7,016 bases of DNA from CAYOEZ01 sp964402955 (lineage in GTDB: Bacteria; Chloroflexota; DTOL01; DAOUCN01), in NCBI GenBank assembly GCA_964402955.1, contig CAYOEZ010000235.1, forward strand, positions 1 through 7,016. The letters run 5' to 3'. Within the stretch, counting starts at the first letter, position 1. Each line of letters starts with the position of its first letter. Made by a program: the position numbers and the translations under genes. The notes under the pieces are model-generated. The model did not search any database. It was not told the DNA's origin and was given only the letters and a program-made list of their open reading frames with translations. Shown in pieces: positions 4,702 through 7,016 of this stretch.

Positions 4702-6903
4702 CTAGCGCGCTGCTTCGCTCACGTGCGCCGCTGCTTGCTCCGGCATGGGTAGGCCGGCGGGGGGGAGGGCGGGAACTGCGCTGCCCTCTGGCGGCTGTGC
4801 CGGACCAGCAAGGGAAGGATATTGGATACGTGGGTGATAAACCCCTTGCAGGACGCCACAGAAGGCCTGGCGAATCAGGCTCAGATCGTGCAGTGTCAAG
4901 TCACACTCATCCAGTTGCCCGTCTGTCACCACCGAAGCAACGATGTCCGTGACGATGCGCTCCATTGTTTCCTGAGAGTGATCGTGGCTGGCGCGTACAG
5001 CGGCTTCGACGCTGTCGGCCAGCATCAGGATGCCGGCCTCGCGTGATTGCGGCTTCGGGCCCGGGTAGCGGAAGTCTGCCTCATTCACGTCTTCGCCGCG
5101 CGCTTTGGCACGCGCAACGAAGAACCCCACCAACTTGGTGCCATGGTGCTGGGGAATCATATCCTGGATGCGCTTGGGCAGGCGGTGCCTTCGCGCAAGC
5201 TCAAGACCATCGCTAACGTGGGAGATGATCGCCGCGGCGCTGGTCTTAGAGTCGAGTGTGTCATGAATGTTCATTCCGTCAACCTGGTTCTCGATGAACA
5301 AGTAGGGGCGGCAGACTTTGCCAATGTCATGATAGTACGCGCCGACGCGGGCCATGAGCGTGTCAGCGCCGACGGCTTCTGCTCCTCGCTCAGCCAGCGT
5401 GCTGATGACCACGCTGTGGTGGTACGTCCCGGGCGCTTCCAGGAGCAAACGACGGAAGAGGGGTTGCGAAGGGTGCGCCAACTCGAGCAGGTGCAGGACG
5501 GTTGTTGCACCCACCAGGTTGCCCAGGGGGGCAAATACAACCGCCGTGATGGCTGCCGCCAGGCTGCCGTTGGCCAACGCCATGAGCGAAACGACAAGTA
5601 GGGTGTTACTATCGATGTCGGGCGTCGGAAGAAGAAAGGCGAGCACGACGGCAATGTTGGTCACGGAAACGATGACGCCGGCCCAGAAGAAGGCGCTCAG
5701 ACGCTCCACGTGGCGCGCTCGCAGCGCGGCGACAGCGCCCCCGAGCATGACCATGGCTCCGACATCGAGGGCGAGCCCGGAGCTGTAGCCGGCAAGAATG
5801 CCCAGCATGACCGCCACGAGCACCGCCAGTTGCTGGTCGATGAGCATACCAATGAGCATCGGCGCCAGAGCAAACGGTACAACATAGACCCAGCTCACGT
5901 TCTCGAGTACATGTTCGCTGCCTGCCAGCCGCCCGGCAAGCACCATAAGGAGGATGCCTCCAAGCAGCAGAATAGATCGGTAATCGCCGGCCAGCACAGA
6001 GGGCTGGAAATACCTCAGGTAGGTCACCAGGATGCCGACAATGATCAGGACGAGGAGAACCGCGCTGGCGATGTCGGGCCAGTCGTAGTGAGCTTGTTGC
6101 AAGCCGAGAGCTTCCAGTTTCTCCAGGTCGAGGGCGCTGACGACGTTGCCGTCACGAATGACAATCTCGCCTTTTTCAACAACCTCGCGCACAGGCTCGA
6201 TCTTGTCCTGCGCGTCGCGCTTCTGTTTCAGCGTCTCGGTCGAGTTGAATATCTCATTCGGCTTGAGAAGGTCGCTGACGATGGCTACGGCCACAGGTAG
6301 TTGGTCGGCGCTGAGGTTCTGGCCGAAACGGCTGGGGAGTTTGGACTTAATGGAGACGATATCGGACTGGCGCACACGGTCGCGCATGACCTCGTCAAGA
6401 ACGCGGCTGCTTTCCGATGCCACGAGCGGCCACGTGTAGTCGCTGATGGCGAGAATCGCCCGTGTGGTCGCCGGCGTGACAATGCCATCGGCCAGGCGCT
6501 GAATGCGGTCTTTCTTCTGGTCGCTGGTGACGGTCGTGTCGGCACGGATGTTGGCAATACCGTTGAAGAGCACCGTGGCCTGCGCGCGCTGTTGCTGGGC
6601 AACGCCCGGGTCATAGTCGTAGACGTCGGGGACGTTGGCGGCGGCAGCGTCTTTCGCCTGGCGCGTCTTGAGCTGGCTGGCGTAGGAGACGCGATTGGGC
6701 GAGCGCACGTTTTGTTTGGCGACGTCGCCCACGCGCAATGGCGCCGGGCCTGACTGGACAGACATCGTGAGAATGAGGATCAGACCAACAGCCAGGGCCA
6801 GGGCAAAAAGGAGCGCGGGCAGTCTGGCAGGCCAGACGATGCGTCGGCGTGCCTGCTTCTTGGTAACGTCTTGCTGGGGATCGCTGCCTGTTTCATTCTC
6901 CAT
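4702..6903 (-). CDS. pgpH: HD-domain membrane phosphodiesterase, PgpH/YqfF type (7TMR-HD)
   Basis: A 733-residue membrane protein of the family whose Listeria member PgpH hydrolyses cyclic di-AMP to pApA. Domain order: a short basic cytoplasmic N-terminus, a membrane segment (about 30-48), an extracytoplasmic 7TMR-HDED sensor domain (about 50-275) and a seven-segment membrane region (about 278-465). The cytoplasmic HD hydrolase domain (about 485-690) comes next, then a Pro/Ala-rich tail (698-733). Metal and catalytic residues are all present: PGTYHHS with H495/H496, YYHDIGK with H525/D526, H562 in SHVSDG, QHHG with H586/H587, and D630 in MLADS. The enzyme should therefore be active. ATG at 6903 is preferred to a GTG at 6927 because the GTG lies inside the best promoter candidate and has no ribosome site; eight residues are at stake. 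It is followed by ybeY. The usual upstream partner phoH is not within the 113 nt left in the window. The sensed ligand is unknown. Confidence 0.93.
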   Translation of the reverse strand: MENETGSDPQQDVTKKQARRRIVWPARLPALLFALALAVGLILILTMSVQSGPAPLRVGDVAKQNVRSPNRVSYASQLKTRQAKDAAAANVPDVYDYDPGVAQQQRAQATVLFNGIANIRADTTVTSDQKKDRIQRLADGIVTPATTRAILAISDYTWPLVASESSRVLDEVMRDRVRQSDIVSIKSKLPSRFGQNLSADQLPVAVAIVSDLLKPNEIFNSTETLKQKRDAQDKIEPVREVVEKGEIVIRDGNVVSALDLEKLEALGLQQAHYDWPDIASAVLLVLIIVGILVTYLRYFQPSVLAGDYRSILLLGGILLMVLAGRLAGSEHVLENVSWVYVVPFALAPMLIGMLIDQQLAVLVAVMLGILAGYSSGLALDVGAMVMLGGAVAALRARHVERLSAFFWAGVIVSVTNIAVVLAFLLPTPDIDSNTLLVVSLMALANGSLAAAITAVVFAPLGNLVGATTVLHLLELAHPSQPLFRRLLLEAPGTYHHSVVISTLAERGAEAVGADTLMARVGAYYHDIGKVCRPYLFIENQVDGMNIHDTLDSKTSAAAIISHVSDGLELARRHRLPKRIQDMIPQHHGTKLVGFFVARAKARGEDVNEADFRYPGPKPQSREAGILMLADSVEAAVRASHDHSQETMERIVTDIVASVVTDGQLDECDLTLHDLSLIRQAFCGVLQGVYHPRIQYPSLAGPAQPPEGSAVPALPPAGLPMPEQAAAHVSEAAR

Positions 6904-6917
6904 ATTCTCTATGCCCA

Positions 6918-6946
6918 ATGTTACCACGAAAGAATGACCGTGTCAA
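6918..6946 (-). promoter_or_regulatory. Candidate promoter of pgpH
   Basis: A perfect -35 TTGACA (6946-6941), a 17-nt spacer and TAACAT (6923-6918, 4 of 6 consensus) form the best promoter in the window. Transcription would begin near 6911-6912, only about 8 nt before ATG 6903, so the message would be nearly leaderless. GAG sits just 3 nt before the ATG, too close for a normal ribosome site. Confidence 0.5.
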
Positions 6947-6970
6947 TGCGGCATGGATTCGGGGTAGTGT

Positions 6971-6999
6971 ATCATATTGTGTGTAAGCTGTCTTGACGG
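6971..6999 (-). promoter_or_regulatory. Second, weaker candidate promoter upstream of pgpH
   Basis: TATGAT (6976-6971) matches the -10 consensus at 5 of 6 positions. The hexamer 17 nt upstream, CCGTCA (6999-6994), matches only 3 of 6. If used, it would give a leader of about 60 nt before ATG 6903. Nothing else is visible from 6947 to the window end. Confidence 0.25.
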
Positions 7000-7016
7000 G
7001 AGAAGACAATAGGCGT

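Noticed and set aside
5710..6300. A 196-codon open frame on the plus strand
   Set aside because: It runs antisense to the membrane and sensor parts of pgpH and shows only low-complexity, motif-free sequence.
6993..7016. TTGACG on the plus strand as a -35 element of a divergent gene
   Set aside because: The matching -10 would fall beyond the window edge, so there is nothing to support it.

Overview
The window reads as a bacterial chromosomal segment. All seven complete genes and one gene fragment lie on the minus strand, so transcription runs from high to low coordinates. The main genes are GC-rich (I counted 65% GC over 2101-2400). A PgpH-type HD-hydrolase receptor next to ybeY, plus a long-form RmlA followed by RmlB, resembles Chloroflexota or related deep-branching bacteria. 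That placement is inference, not proof.

Layout in transcription order. (1) 6976-6903 holds candidate promoters for pgpH. (2) pgpH (6903-4702) encodes a membrane receptor-like protein with an intact cytoplasmic HD hydrolase domain, expected to degrade the second messenger c-di-AMP. (3) ybeY (4650-4204) encodes the metal-dependent rRNA-processing endoribonuclease. A strong imperfect hairpin overlaps its stop codon. (4) After an 80-nt gap with three TTGAC repeats comes a new cluster: a long-form glucose-1-phosphate thymidylyltransferase (rmlA type, 4123-3059, GTG start behind a perfect AAGGAGG), and then, one base after its stop, a GH29 alpha-L-fucosidase (3057-1735). (5) A lower-GC stretch (54% over 1261-1680 and over 601-1080) carries a Phd/RelB-like antitoxin, a RelE/ParE toxin overlapping it, and an unrecognised membrane-anchored cysteine-rich protein (1191-457). 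(6) After a 148-nt gap with a plausible promoter, the 5' part of a dTDP-glucose 4,6-dehydratase gene (rmlB, 308-1) runs off the window.

How the genes fit together: RmlA makes dTDP-glucose and RmlB converts it to dTDP-4-keto-6-deoxyglucose, so the left half is a nucleotide-sugar (probably rhamnose or related deoxysugar) locus for cell-surface glycans, with a cytoplasmic fucosidase embedded in it. The toxin-antitoxin pair and its companion look like an insertion separating fucosidase from rmlB. The right half is housekeeping signalling and RNA processing. I see no RNA genes, CRISPR array, insertion sequence or origin. No clearly new system is evident. The least explained item is the cysteine-rich membrane protein beside the toxin-antitoxin pair.
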